This document shows positions 7,344 to 13,875 of a DNA stretch of 13,875 bases, piece by piece. The position numbers and the translations under genes are program-made. Location of the stretch: contig JBGPIK010000152.1 of NCBI GenBank assembly GCA_041484845.1, positions 1-13,875 of the forward strand, read 5' to 3'. Under the pieces are notes generated by a model, which was not told the origin of the DNA, made no database searches, and worked only from the letters and a program-made list of their open reading frames with translations. How positions within the stretch are numbered: position 1 is the stretch's first letter; each line of letters opens with the position of its first letter. Source of the stretch: JBGPIK01 sp041484845 (GTDB lineage: Bacteria > Desulfobacterota > Binatia > UBA9968).

Positions 7344-8050
7344 ATATGAATACGCAACCGCGCATCGGGCTGATTATCCCGTCCAGCAACCGGCTGGCGG
7401 AGCCGCAATTTCACACCTATACGCCGCCCGGCGTGGGCGTCCATGTCGCGCGCCTGCGCATGACCGGCAAGTGGCGCAAGCCGCTGGCAGAACTCAAAAA
7501 GTCGCTTGCTGAAGCAGCGCAGGCTTTGTCGGACACTAAACCTAGCCTTATTGTTTTTCATTGCACGGCAAATTCCATGGAAAACGGCCTCGCCCACGAG
7601 GCGGCGATAGTTGAGGCGATTCAGAGTGCCAGCGGTTGCCGCACAATCACCACCGCGCAAGCGATCACCGCCGCCTTGAATCAATTGGCTATCAAAAAGC
7701 TGGTTCTGATCAGCCCCTACGTCAAACAGACCAACGAGCACGAGATCCACTACTTGAGCGAGTGCGGCTTCAACGTAGTTCATGAATGCGGCCTGGGCCT
7801 TGACAGCGATGGATACATTGCGGTGACACCGCAGGAATGGATAAACGTCGTCACGGAGAATTCTCGGCCCGACGCCGACGGCTACCTATTAAGTTGCACG
7901 AATACGCGCACGATAGAAGTTATCGAGGAGCTGGAACGGCAACTCGGGAAGGCCGTGATCACGAGCAATCAAGCGACCCTTTGGGCATCTCTGAAGACAC
8001 TCGGTGTCCCTTATTCAAATAAGAAGCTCGGCCGGCTTTTGGCGCATTAG
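7340..8050 (+). CDS. Maleate cis-trans isomerase-like protein, Asp/Glu racemase superfamily
   Basis: The 236-residue protein matches the maleate isomerase / arylmalonate decarboxylase branch of the Asp/Glu racemase superfamily, which works with two active-site cysteines. Both are visible: C75 in VFHCTANSM and C186 in LLSCTNTRT. An early SSN (residues 15-17), where the family binds the carboxylate, is also present in GLIIPSSNRLAEPQ. It starts inside the stop of the preceding amidohydrolase; a second ATG six nt later (7346) is an alternative start. Retention of both cysteines favours racemase or isomerase chemistry over arylmalonate decarboxylase, which keeps only the second. Possible role: maleate to fumarate after ring cleavage, but this is inference. 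Its stop overlaps the oppositely oriented recD2 stop. Confidence 0.82.
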   Translation: MNMNTQPRIGLIIPSSNRLAEPQFHTYTPPGVGVHVARLRMTGKWRKPLAELKKSLAEAAQALSDTKPSLIVFHCTANSMENGLAHEAAIVEAIQSASGCRTITTAQAITAALNQLAIKKLVLISPYVKQTNEHEIHYLSECGFNVVHECGLGLDSDGYIAVTPQEWINVVTENSRPDADGYLLSCTNTRTIEVIEELERQLGKAVITSNQATLWASLKTLGVPYSNKKLGRLLAH

Positions 8051-10296
8051 AAAATCCGCCTGGCGCTGTGCGCCAACTCGGCCAGTTTTTCTTTCAGGCC
8101 GGTATTTCTCCTCTCGACTCTGACATTGCGAATGGCCATCGCAAGCGCCTTTTTGCTGCCCACGAGAACAACCAGTTTTTTTCCGCGAGTGACCGCCGTA
8201 TAGAGAATGCTCCGATGGAGCATGAGATAATGCGAAGTGTGCAGCGGAAGAATCACTGCAGGGTATTCGCTCCCCTGGCTTTTGTGAACCGACGTGGCAT
8301 AAGCGAGATTAATTTCATCCAGCTCGTCTGAATCGTAATCGACTACTTTGTCCAGAAAATCAACTTTGACGTGGCCTTCTTCCCTGTCGAGTCCGACAAT
8401 CCGCCCTAGGTCTCCATTGAAAACCCCTTTTTCGTAATTGTTGCGCAACTGCATAACTTTATCGCCCAAGCGCAACGTGGTTGCGCCGTGTTGCAATCCA
8501 TCGGTGACGGGGTTGAGCAAAGTTTGTATTTCGCGGTTAAGATTGATGGTGCCGAGCAGCCCGCGATGCATCGGAGTCAGCACCTGAATCATCTGGGGAA
8601 CTTCTGCTGAATCAAGTTGCAACGCCTGCGGTATACCTTGGCGCAACAGTTTCTTCACAGTGTCGAGAATTTCCTCCTCCGACTCGCGCGCCAGCATGAC
8701 GAAATCCGTCTGCCCCTCTTCGCCTAAGAGCAACGGCTGCCCCTGCAGAATGCGATGGGCATTCACGACGATTAAGCTTTCGCGATCTTGGCGAAAGATG
8801 CGCCGCAACACTACCGTCGGAATGACACCCGAGTCGATCAGGTCGCGCAACACGCTTCCAGGTCCCACCGATGGCAACTGGTCCACGTCCCCCACGAGAA
8901 CCAAGTGGCTATGTGGATTGATGGCGCGCAAAAGGTTATCCATCAGCGTCAGGTCAACCATCGAAGTCTCGTCCACAATCACGAAATCGACTTCGAGCGG
9001 ACGGTTTTCGCTGCGTTGAAATATACCTTCACGAGGATTGTATTCGAGCAGCCGATGAAGCGTCATCGCATCCTCGCCGGCGCTCTCGGTTATTCGCTTC
9101 GCCGCCCGCCCCGTGGGCGCGGCCAGCGCAAACGTCACTTGGGCGCGGCGCAAAATCGTCAGCAGCGCCGTCAAAAGAGTGGTTTTGCCGGTTCCGGGGC
9201 CACCGGTGATGACCAACACTTTTTCCTGCAAGGCGCGCCGGGTAGCCTGCAGCTGCGCTTCGTCAAGCGCGACGGGCACCGGCACAAAAAGCTCAGGGCT
9301 CGCCAAATCAATGACGCCTCGCGTACTCGTGGCGGAATTGTTCCAAGCGCCCACGAGGTTTGCACCCTGCAGAGACGAGGCCGTCGCAAGTAATCCTTGC
9401 AGTGCTTGCGCGACCCGCCGCTCGGCATGATAGAGTTCCGTTAGATAAATTCGACTGCCATTTCCACCGGGAGTTTCTTCACGAACGAAATCGCCGTTCG
9501 CAATTAGTCTGTCGACCGCCGCCTCAACCGCGTCTTCTTCTACATTCAAAAGTGAAGCGGCGTTTTGCTCGAGCGCCGGCAGCGGGACAAAGCAGTGTCC
9601 GCGATCCGCAAATTCCCGTAAAACGTGCTGCACTCCGGCCTGGACTCTCAGAGGGAAATCGCCCTGAATACCGATGGCGCCGGCAATGCGATCGGCAAGC
9701 AAAAATCCAACACCGTGAACCTCACGAGCGAGCACATACGGATTTTCCCTTATTCGCGCTACCGTGTCGGAGCCAAAGACTCGATAGATTCGGAGAGCCA
9801 ATGACGGTCCAATCCCATGGCCCTGAAGAAATACCATGACATCTTGCATCCCACGCTGTTCTTTCCAAGCCCCGATGATGCGTCGCGCGCGCACTTCACC
9901 GATACCGTCGACCTCTAAGACGCGCAGCGGCTCTTCCGAAAGCACTTTCAACGTATTGAGACCGAAGGCGGCGACGAGGCGTTTCGCGTAGCTGGGGCCG
10001 ATGCCTTTGATCAGGCCGGAGCCAAGATATTTTTCAATGCCTTCGAGAGTAGCCGGATCAATCTTTTCCCAATGATCAACCTGAAATTGTAGCCCATAGC
10101 GCGGGTGTCTCTTCCAGGCGCCGGCAACTTTGATCTCCTCTCCTTCGGCCACAGGAAAGATTGTCCCTACAACCGTCACACCCGGGCCGTCATCGAAATC
10201 GAGCCGAGCCACGGTGTAGTGAGTTTCGGGATGCTGGTAGGTAATCCTTCGAATGGTCCCCTGAAGCGACGAGCTTTGGTTTTGATTGTCGGCCAA
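8047..10296 (-). CDS. recD2: RecD2-type ATP-dependent 5'-3' DNA helicase
   Basis: A superfamily 1B helicase of the RecD2 (RecD/TraA) family, found in bacteria where it acts without RecBC. Numbering from the upstream TTG (751 residues): an N-terminal OB-like domain (13-80), helix-hairpin-helix repeats such as GSGLIKGIGPSYAKRL (94-109) and GIGEVRARRI (133-142), Walker A GGPGTGKTT (367-375), Walker B VIVDETSMVD (441-450), GDVDQLPSVGPG (471-482), and the C-terminal 2B motif SVHKSQGSEYP (671-681) with YTAVTRGKK (701-709). No ATG is available. Two in-frame TTG codons lie at 10302 and 10296; GGGAG is flush against the first but six nt from the second, so I take 10296 (749 residues). The gene is alone on its strand and its stop overlaps the neighbouring plus-strand gene. 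Confidence 0.93.
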   Translation of the reverse strand: MADNQNQSSSLQGTIRRITYQHPETHYTVARLDFDDGPGVTVVGTIFPVAEGEEIKVAGAWKRHPRYGLQFQVDHWEKIDPATLEGIEKYLGSGLIKGIGPSYAKRLVAAFGLNTLKVLSEEPLRVLEVDGIGEVRARRIIGAWKEQRGMQDVMVFLQGHGIGPSLALRIYRVFGSDTVARIRENPYVLAREVHGVGFLLADRIAGAIGIQGDFPLRVQAGVQHVLREFADRGHCFVPLPALEQNAASLLNVEEDAVEAAVDRLIANGDFVREETPGGNGSRIYLTELYHAERRVAQALQGLLATASSLQGANLVGAWNNSATSTRGVIDLASPELFVPVPVALDEAQLQATRRALQEKVLVITGGPGTGKTTLLTALLTILRRAQVTFALAAPTGRAAKRITESAGEDAMTLHRLLEYNPREGIFQRSENRPLEVDFVIVDETSMVDLTLMDNLLRAINPHSHLVLVGDVDQLPSVGPGSVLRDLIDSGVIPTVVLRRIFRQDRESLIVVNAHRILQGQPLLLGEEGQTDFVMLARESEEEILDTVKKLLRQGIPQALQLDSAEVPQMIQVLTPMHRGLLGTINLNREIQTLLNPVTDGLQHGATTLRLGDKVMQLRNNYEKGVFNGDLGRIVGLDREEGHVKVDFLDKVVDYDSDELDEINLAYATSVHKSQGSEYPAVILPLHTSHYLMLHRSILYTAVTRGKKLVVLVGSKKALAMAIRNVRVERRNTGLKEKLAELAHSARRIF

Positions 10297-10342
10297 CGGC
10301 AACTCCCGCTGACATCCTACTCAAAGCGAGAAAGCGCGTAAA

Positions 10343-10419
10343 CCCCTGCGTCGGCTCACAATCTGAGGTTTGGCCGTCGGTTCGCTCGCCCTCGTTTGGT
10401 TCTCCCCATGTCGCAGGGG
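10343..10419. repeat. Inverted repeat enclosing a 61-nt segment, possible structured element
   Basis: CCCCTGCG (10343-10350) is perfectly complementary to CGCAGGGG (10412-10419). Inside lies a CTCA/TGAG mini-hairpin (10355-10367) and a duplicated GTTTGG. The 77-nt length recalls a tRNA, but no T-arm consensus or anticodon arm fits on either strand. It may be a small structured RNA, a dispersed repeat, or chance. Confidence 0.25.
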
Positions 10420-10450
10420 ATAAAACAGGCTGCCAGGCGCATCACGGCCC

Positions 10451-10478
10451 TTGCCTTTTGTAGGCCGAGAGCTAAAAT
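10451..10478 (+). promoter_or_regulatory. Candidate promoter for the CNNM/CBS-domain gene
   Basis: TTGCCT (10451-10456, four of six) and TAAAAT (10473-10478, five of six) are separated by 16 nt. The expected start near 10485 gives a leader of about 125 nt to the ATG at 10609. Confidence 0.4.
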
Positions 10479-10608
10479 TCTTGAGTCTAAGATGTCTGGC
10501 TGTGTTGCCGCCGGGCCTACCACTAGCAAAATCCTTTTGTTAAAACTGCCAAAAAACCGCCGCCCTTTTTCTCCGCCGTAGAGCCGGAGCAAAACAGGAG
10601 ACGCCACG

Positions 10609-11922
10609 ATGATGCTTGAAAGTATTTGGTTCCAGGCCTTCCTCATTTTCATTTTAATTCTCGCCAACGGCTTTTTTGCCGCTTCGGAGATCGCGATGAT
10701 CGCGACGCGCAAAAGCCGCGTCGATGCGCTCTTGGAGCGCGGCGTCAAATCCGCCGCCGCGGTTGCGCGACTCAAGAATGACCCGGATCGCTTTTTGGCC
10801 ACCGTCCAGATCGGCGTGACCATAGTCAGTTCCTTCGCGTCCGCCATTGGCGGTGCCACAGCCATCGCCTATCTGAAGCCCCAAATTGAGTCCCTTCCTC
10901 TCCCGTTTCTTGCCCGATGGGGCGAAGCGGTCGCGATTTTTGTTGTCGTCTTGCCGATTGCATACCTATCACTGGTGTTGGGCGAATTGGTTCCCAAGTC
11001 GCTGGCGCTGCGCTATTCCGAGCGCATCGCTTGCGCGGTCGCCCGCCCTATCGATTTTCTTTCGCACGCCACTTCGTTTCTCGTAAAGACAGTCACGGCT
11101 TCGAGCAATGCCGTCCTGTGGATTTTCGGCGGCAAGGACAATGAAGGAGCAGGCTTCATTTCCGTCGATGAGGTCAAATCGTTGATTCGCGAAGGCGCTG
11201 CGAGAGGAATCTTCAATGAGACTGAAAAAGAGCTGATCCACAGCGTTTTCGAGTTTGCCGACACGCCGGTGAAAGCGGTTATGATTCCGCGTACTGAAAT
11301 CCACGCTCTCAACGTCCACGCTTCCTTGGCCGAGGTCGCCAAAAGTTTCGTCGAAAGCGGCTTTTCGCGGGTTCCCGTTTACGACGGTGAATTGGATCGC
11401 ATTATCGGCATTCTCTACAACAAGGATATTTTCAAAGCGCTCCAGGAAAAGAGCGACTTTCCCGTACGCGATCATCTTCACCCGGCCTTCTTTGTACCCA
11501 GTTCACTCCCGATCAGCGCGCTTCTCAAACAGCTGCAGCGCCGCCGTTTGGCCATGGCGCTGGTGGTGAACGAGTTCGGTGAAATCGAGGGTCTGGCGAC
11601 ACTGGAAGACCTGCTAGAGGAAATTGTCGGCGAAATTCGTGACGAATATGATCGCGAAGAACGCGGTCCCGTAGAACGGCTGCCTGATGGCTCGATGGTT
11701 ATTCAAGGTTCGGCGCTATTGAAAGACCTCAAGTCTGATTTTGATCTCCCCTTCGACGAGTCACCCGACTACCATACGTTGGCGGGATTTGTTCTAGCGA
11801 AGCTCCAACGGATTCCCGGCGGCGGAGAATGGGTTGAGCACAACGGCTATAAACTTACGATTGTCGATATGGAGGGAAGAAGAATTGTCAAGATCAAGTT
11901 AGAGCAAATAAAAAAGCCTTAA
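10609..11922 (+). CDS. CNNM/DUF21 + CBS pair + CorC_HlyC membrane protein (HlyC/CorC family)
   Basis: An inner-membrane protein of the bacterial CNNM/CorC family, linked to magnesium or other divalent cation export; the older label is hemolysin-like. The 437 residues give a full family architecture. A CNNM membrane domain covers about 1-195, with hydrophobic segments near 7-30, 65-90, 105-127 and 140-172; its signatures include ANGFFAASEIAM (19-30) and LGELVPKSLALRYSE (124-138). A CBS pair follows at about 220-340, opening with VMIPRTEI (224-231) and including RVPVYDG and LEDLLEEIVGEIRDE. A CorC_HlyC domain covers about 352-437. AGGAG (10596-10600) is eight nt before the first of two consecutive ATG codons. 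It is a single-gene unit divergent from recD2 and convergent with the VOC gene, 21 nt away, with no clear terminator between. The transported ion is inferred from family only. Confidence 0.92.
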   Translation: MMLESIWFQAFLIFILILANGFFAASEIAMIATRKSRVDALLERGVKSAAAVARLKNDPDRFLATVQIGVTIVSSFASAIGGATAIAYLKPQIESLPLPFLARWGEAVAIFVVVLPIAYLSLVLGELVPKSLALRYSERIACAVARPIDFLSHATSFLVKTVTASSNAVLWIFGGKDNEGAGFISVDEVKSLIREGAARGIFNETEKELIHSVFEFADTPVKAVMIPRTEIHALNVHASLAEVAKSFVESGFSRVPVYDGELDRIIGILYNKDIFKALQEKSDFPVRDHLHPAFFVPSSLPISALLKQLQRRRLAMALVVNEFGEIEGLATLEDLLEEIVGEIRDEYDREERGPVERLPDGSMVIQGSALLKDLKSDFDLPFDESPDYHTLAGFVLAKLQRIPGGGEWVEHNGYKLTIVDMEGRRIVKIKLEQIKKP

Positions 11923-11943
11923 CTTCTTGCAGCGCGGTCAAAA

Positions 11944-12360
11944 CTAATAGCAGCGAATCTCAATCTCATTGCCGTCGGGGTCGAAAAAATAGACTGAGGT
12001 CGCCTGCCCGCGCGCCCCCCATCGCGACACCGGGCCCTCACGGACGCCGACTCCATGCTTTTTTAAGTACTCAACGATTCCAGCGAAATCTTCGGCTCCG
12101 ACAACGAGACAGAAATGATTAAGATTGGCGGTAGCCTCGGTTTCTGATGTCTTTAAGGCGATACGATTATCGATCGGAAATAAATCGATAATCGTATCGC
12201 CATTGATTCGGACGGACGGAAAGCTGACCTTGCGCGCCCTGAATTCATCGACGCGCTCGCCCTGCAAACCTAGAACTTGTGTGTAAAACCTTAGTGCGCG
12301 TTCGATATCTCTCACGTTGAGGACAATATGATCAAGTGTCGTAATTCGTATAGGTTTCAT
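11944..12360 (-). CDS. VOC-superfamily (glyoxalase-fold) protein
   Basis: A small metal-dependent vicinal-oxygen-chelate protein of 138 residues, one VOC module in length. LDHIVLNVRDIERALRFYTQVLGL (9-32) is the canonical first beta-alpha-beta repeat with metal-ligand candidate H11. LNHFCLVV (80-87) opens the second repeat with H82, and YFFDPDGNEIEIRCY (124-138) ends it with ligand candidate E134. The family contains glyoxalase I, extradiol dioxygenases, epimerases and antibiotic-resistance proteins; this one cannot be assigned. The reading frame opens at a TTG (12402) inside hisC, but the ATG at 12360, 23 nt after the hisC stop and just before the VOC fold, is the better start. Cotranscribed with hisC. 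A perfect 18-bp inverted repeat lies in the middle of the gene, encoding GDTIID and IDNRIA (residues 54-68). Confidence 0.85.
   Translation of the reverse strand: MKPIRITTLDHIVLNVRDIERALRFYTQVLGLQGERVDEFRARKVSFPSVRINGDTIIDLFPIDNRIALKTSETEATANLNHFCLVVGAEDFAGIVEYLKKHGVGVREGPVSRWGARGQATSVYFFDPDGNEIEIRCY
12157..12201. repeat. Perfect 18-bp inverted repeat with 9-nt centre inside the VOC gene
   Basis: GGCGATACGATTATCGAT at 12157-12174 is exactly complementary, in reverse, to the 18 bases at 12184-12201; the centre is CGGAAATAA. Pairing stops at both ends (A-A outside, C-A inside). The arms are in the same register, so the minus-strand codons read G-D-T-I-I-D, L-F-P, I-D-N-R-I-A. A strong mRNA hairpin is expected. 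Confidence 0.9.
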
Positions 12361-12383
12361 CAAGGCCTGGTTTGCCTCAAACG

Positions 12384-13448
12384 TTACGCCGAGGAAGCGC
12401 AAGTGATCGCTAGCTTCTCGACTAAAACTCGGATGTCACCCGGCGACCCCACGCTTATGCGCAGACAATCCTGCAACCCCGGAACGTCAAAATAACGCAC
12501 GAGAATCTTATGGTTTTTCAAGCTCTCGTAAACTCCTCTTAGATTTTGCCCCTTTTTTTGCGCCATGACGAAGTTAGCATGTGACGGATAGACACGAAAT
12601 CCCATGCGCGTGAGCGCCCTTGTAAGCTTATTGCGGCTCCGCTGAATTCGCTGCACATTGCGCATCATCCAGGGCATATCCTGCAAGGCTGCCGTGGCCG
12701 CGATTATACTTAAACGGTTTAGATTATACGAATCCTTGACCTTCATCATGCCGGATATTATCTCCTCGGACGCGAAGGCAAGTCCGATGCGCATGCCCGC
12801 GAGAGAGAACGACTTGGAAAACGTGCGTAACACCACCAAGTTAGGGAGCTGGTGGATCAAGGGCAGCATCGAGGCACCCTCACTCTCGGCGAAATCAATA
12901 TAGGCTTCGTCCACCACGAGAACTCCGGAAACCGTGCGAGCGAGACGACTGATTTCTTGCAGGGCTACAAGCGTGCCCGAGGGCGAATTAGGATTGCACA
13001 AAAAGGTGAGCGCCGCATTTTGCGCGGCCAGTGTATCCGGCAGCGAAAAGTCAACTGGATAATCAATCGAGGCGCATGCTCCCCCCTGAATCCCGATCAA
13101 AGTATCATAAAGAGAATAAGTCGGAACCGGAAACGCGACCCGGTCATGCGCTCCGACGAAACAACGGAGCAGAATTGAAAGGAGCTCGTCAGAACCGTTA
13201 CCTGCAATTACATTTTTTGGTTCAATGCCGTAGACACTCGCCGCGGTGTCTCTTAAACTGTCACTCAGCGGTTGCGGATAGAGCCGCAAATCTGAATTGA
13301 TCGCCCCGCGTAAAGCAGCATATACCCGTGGCGATGGAGGATACGGGTTTTCGTTGGTATTAAGTTTAATCGTTCCGTCATTCCTGGGCTGCTCGCCTGG
13401 AACATAACCCGCCAGCGCAGCAATATTAGTTCTGAAGTAACGTGACAT
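12384..13448 (-). CDS. hisC: Histidinol-phosphate aminotransferase-like PLP enzyme
   Basis: A fold-type I, PLP-dependent aminotransferase of the HisC group, which converts imidazole-acetol phosphate and glutamate to histidinol phosphate in histidine synthesis. The 354 residues are of normal length. Visible marks are LNTNENPYPPSP (29-40), GNGSDELL (83-90), CNPNSPSGT (151-159), VVDEAYIDF (178-186, D180 contacts the pyridine nitrogen), TFSKSFSLAGMRIG (209-222, Schiff-base K212), and LRISVG (329-334, carboxylate-binding R330). No other his gene is in the window, so an aromatic or other amino acid aminotransferase, or a CobD-like decarboxylase, remains possible. The ATG at 13448 has no ribosome site. 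A strong promoter ends only eight nt upstream, pointing to a leaderless mRNA. It is followed after 23 nt by the VOC gene. Confidence 0.85.
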   Translation of the reverse strand: MSRYFRTNIAALAGYVPGEQPRNDGTIKLNTNENPYPPSPRVYAALRGAINSDLRLYPQPLSDSLRDTAASVYGIEPKNVIAGNGSDELLSILLRCFVGAHDRVAFPVPTYSLYDTLIGIQGGACASIDYPVDFSLPDTLAAQNAALTFLCNPNSPSGTLVALQEISRLARTVSGVLVVDEAYIDFAESEGASMLPLIHQLPNLVVLRTFSKSFSLAGMRIGLAFASEEIISGMMKVKDSYNLNRLSIIAATAALQDMPWMMRNVQRIQRSRNKLTRALTRMGFRVYPSHANFVMAQKKGQNLRGVYESLKNHKILVRYFDVPGLQDCLRISVGSPGDIRVLVEKLAITCASSA

Positions 13449-13456
13449 GGAACCGG

Positions 13457-13485
13457 ATTTTAACTAGAGGCGACCTCGATTTCAA
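13457..13485 (-). promoter_or_regulatory. hisC promoter, predicted to give a leaderless transcript
   Basis: On the minus strand, TTGAAA (13485-13480, five of six) and TAAAAT (13462-13457, five of six) are separated by exactly 17 nt. Only eight nt lie between the -10 box and the hisC ATG at 13448, so transcription should start at or within a base or two of the A. The spacer holds a small dyad, GAGG-CGA-CCTC (13467-13477), that could bind a regulator. Confidence 0.6.
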
Positions 13486-13749
13486 ATATGCCGACCAGCA
13501 AGTCGGGAATCTCTCTATAAACAGCAGTTGAGCCTCGGTTAGGAAGATTAGACCACTTTAAGGCCCGGCAAGACATTTTTGTCCAACACTTTTCGATTTT
13601 GGCCACTAAACTTACTTTCGGCTTAATGTTCTCACCTTGAGCTCCGGTAAGCTATTGATTTTTCAAGGATCTAGTTTTAACAGGTGGCATGTTTTTGGCA
13701 AGATGATTTTAGCGACCTAAAACCAACGTGTCTGAAACGGCGTAGATAT

Positions 13750-13778
13750 ATGACAAATCATTAGCGTCCGGGTATTAA
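13750..13778 (+). promoter_or_regulatory. Candidate promoter for the right-edge gene
   Basis: ATGACA (13750-13755, five of six) and TATTAA (13773-13778, four of six) with a 17-nt spacer. It would give a leader of roughly 65 nt to the ATG at 13852, which contains the GTCA/TGAC mini-hairpin. Confidence 0.33.
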
Positions 13779-13851
13779 TTGAACAAATTTAGTTGATTAG
13801 GTGAAAACGCCTCAATGTCATCGGTGACGATTTTGTTAAGGAGTTGATCTA

Positions 13852-13875
13852 ATGGAATTTTCTCGAACATGGTCA
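13852..13875 (+). CDS. Start of an unidentified gene cut by the right window edge
   Basis: An ATG at 13852 is preceded by AAGGAG (13838-13843) at an ideal 8-nt spacing, and eight codons (MEFSRTWS) stay open to the edge. The upstream promoter-like pair and the gene-free stretch before it support a real start. Too little is visible to name a product. Confidence 0.55.

Larger units (their letters stand above)
10303..10608. other. Divergent intergenic region between recD2 and the CNNM-family gene
   Basis: This 306-nt stretch holds no credible gene. On the plus strand it contains a promoter-like pair (10451-10478) and the ribosome site of the next gene. On the minus strand a weak pair, TTTACG-N17-TAGGAT (10342-10314), could serve recD2. 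A 77-nt span bounded by an inverted repeat (10343-10419) is described separately. CGGCC/GGCCG (10445-10467) forms a small dyad overlapping the plus-strand promoter. Confidence 0.5.
13449..13851. other. Intergenic region between hisC and the right-edge gene
   Basis: About 400 nt, visibly richer in A and T than the flanking genes, with no supported gene on either strand. It contains the hisC promoter at its left end, a CCGAC/GTCGG hairpin at 13491-13506 without a T-run, a short GACA/TGTC dyad at 13572-13583, a candidate plus-strand promoter at 13750-13778, a GTCA/TGAC mini-hairpin at 13817-13828, and a ribosome site at 13838-13843. Confidence 0.6.

Noticed and set aside
7819..7833. Perfect 15-nt palindrome TGCGGTG-A-CACCGCA inside the maleate-isomerase-like gene
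   Set aside because: A 7-bp palindrome with a single central base is expected about once in a window of this size by chance, and it lies in well-formed coding sequence.
10343..10419. Possible tRNA because of the 77-nt length and closing stem
   Set aside because: No GTTCRANYC T-arm, D-loop GG or five-pair anticodon stem can be placed on either strand.
10356..10865. Minus-strand open frame of 169 codons between recD2 and the CNNM gene
   Set aside because: Most of it is the antisense shadow of the CNNM membrane domain. It has no ribosome site, and its product is basic and low-complexity without a recognisable fold. The part in the gap could still belong to a dispersed repeat, as raised in the findings.

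Overview
The window comes from a moderately GC-rich bacterium. It uses clear Shine-Dalgarno sites before most lone genes and sigma70-like promoters. A split-gene coenzyme F420 pathway sits beside COG2159-type amidohydrolases and an NMT1/THI5-like binding protein. That mix suggests an uncultured soil, sediment or symbiont lineage of the Tectomicrobia, Rokubacteria or Binatota kind. This placement is inference from gene content only. No rRNA, tRNA, CRISPR array, transposase or integrase is visible.

Layout, left to right. (1) Positions 1-3645, minus strand: a compact coenzyme F420 operon read cofG-cofD-cofC-cofE. cofE runs off the left edge. Gaps are 20 and 28 nt, then a 4-nt GTGA overlap. It covers the deazaflavin radical-SAM half-enzyme CofG, the phospho-lactyl/enolpyruvyl steps CofC and CofD, and the glutamyl ligase CofE. 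The partner radical-SAM subunit CofH is not in the window. (2) Positions 3646-3901: a divergent intergenic region with a strong plus-strand promoter (TTGACA-N17-TATGCT) and three inverted repeats, one lying on the predicted transcription start. (3) Positions 3902-8050, plus strand: a probable catabolic module. It holds an amidohydrolase or decarboxylase, a secreted NMT1-type ABC binding protein, a second distant amidohydrolase paralogue, and a maleate-isomerase-like Asp/Glu racemase family enzyme joined to it by an ATGA overlap. (4) Positions 8047-10296, minus strand: RecD2 helicase, overlapping the previous gene tail to tail. (5) Positions 10609-11922, plus strand: a CNNM/CBS/CorC-HlyC membrane protein. 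(6) Positions 11944-13448, minus strand: a hisC-like aminotransferase followed by a small VOC (glyoxalase-fold) protein. The hisC promoter sits so close to the ATG that a leaderless transcript is expected. The VOC gene carries a perfect 18-bp inverted repeat inside its coding sequence. (7) Positions 13449-13851: about 400 nt without a gene, then the first eight codons of a plus-strand gene cut by the right edge.

Working together: the four cof genes form one pathway. The two amidohydrolases, binding protein and isomerase look like uptake and breakdown of a carboxylated, possibly aromatic or dicarboxylic, compound, but the substrate cannot be read from sequence. No F420-dependent oxidoreductase is present to link the two modules. 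I see no convincing wholly new system. The observations most worth a second look are the 18-bp coding inverted repeat, the leaderless hisC promoter, and the inverted repeats in the cofG/amidohydrolase divergent region.
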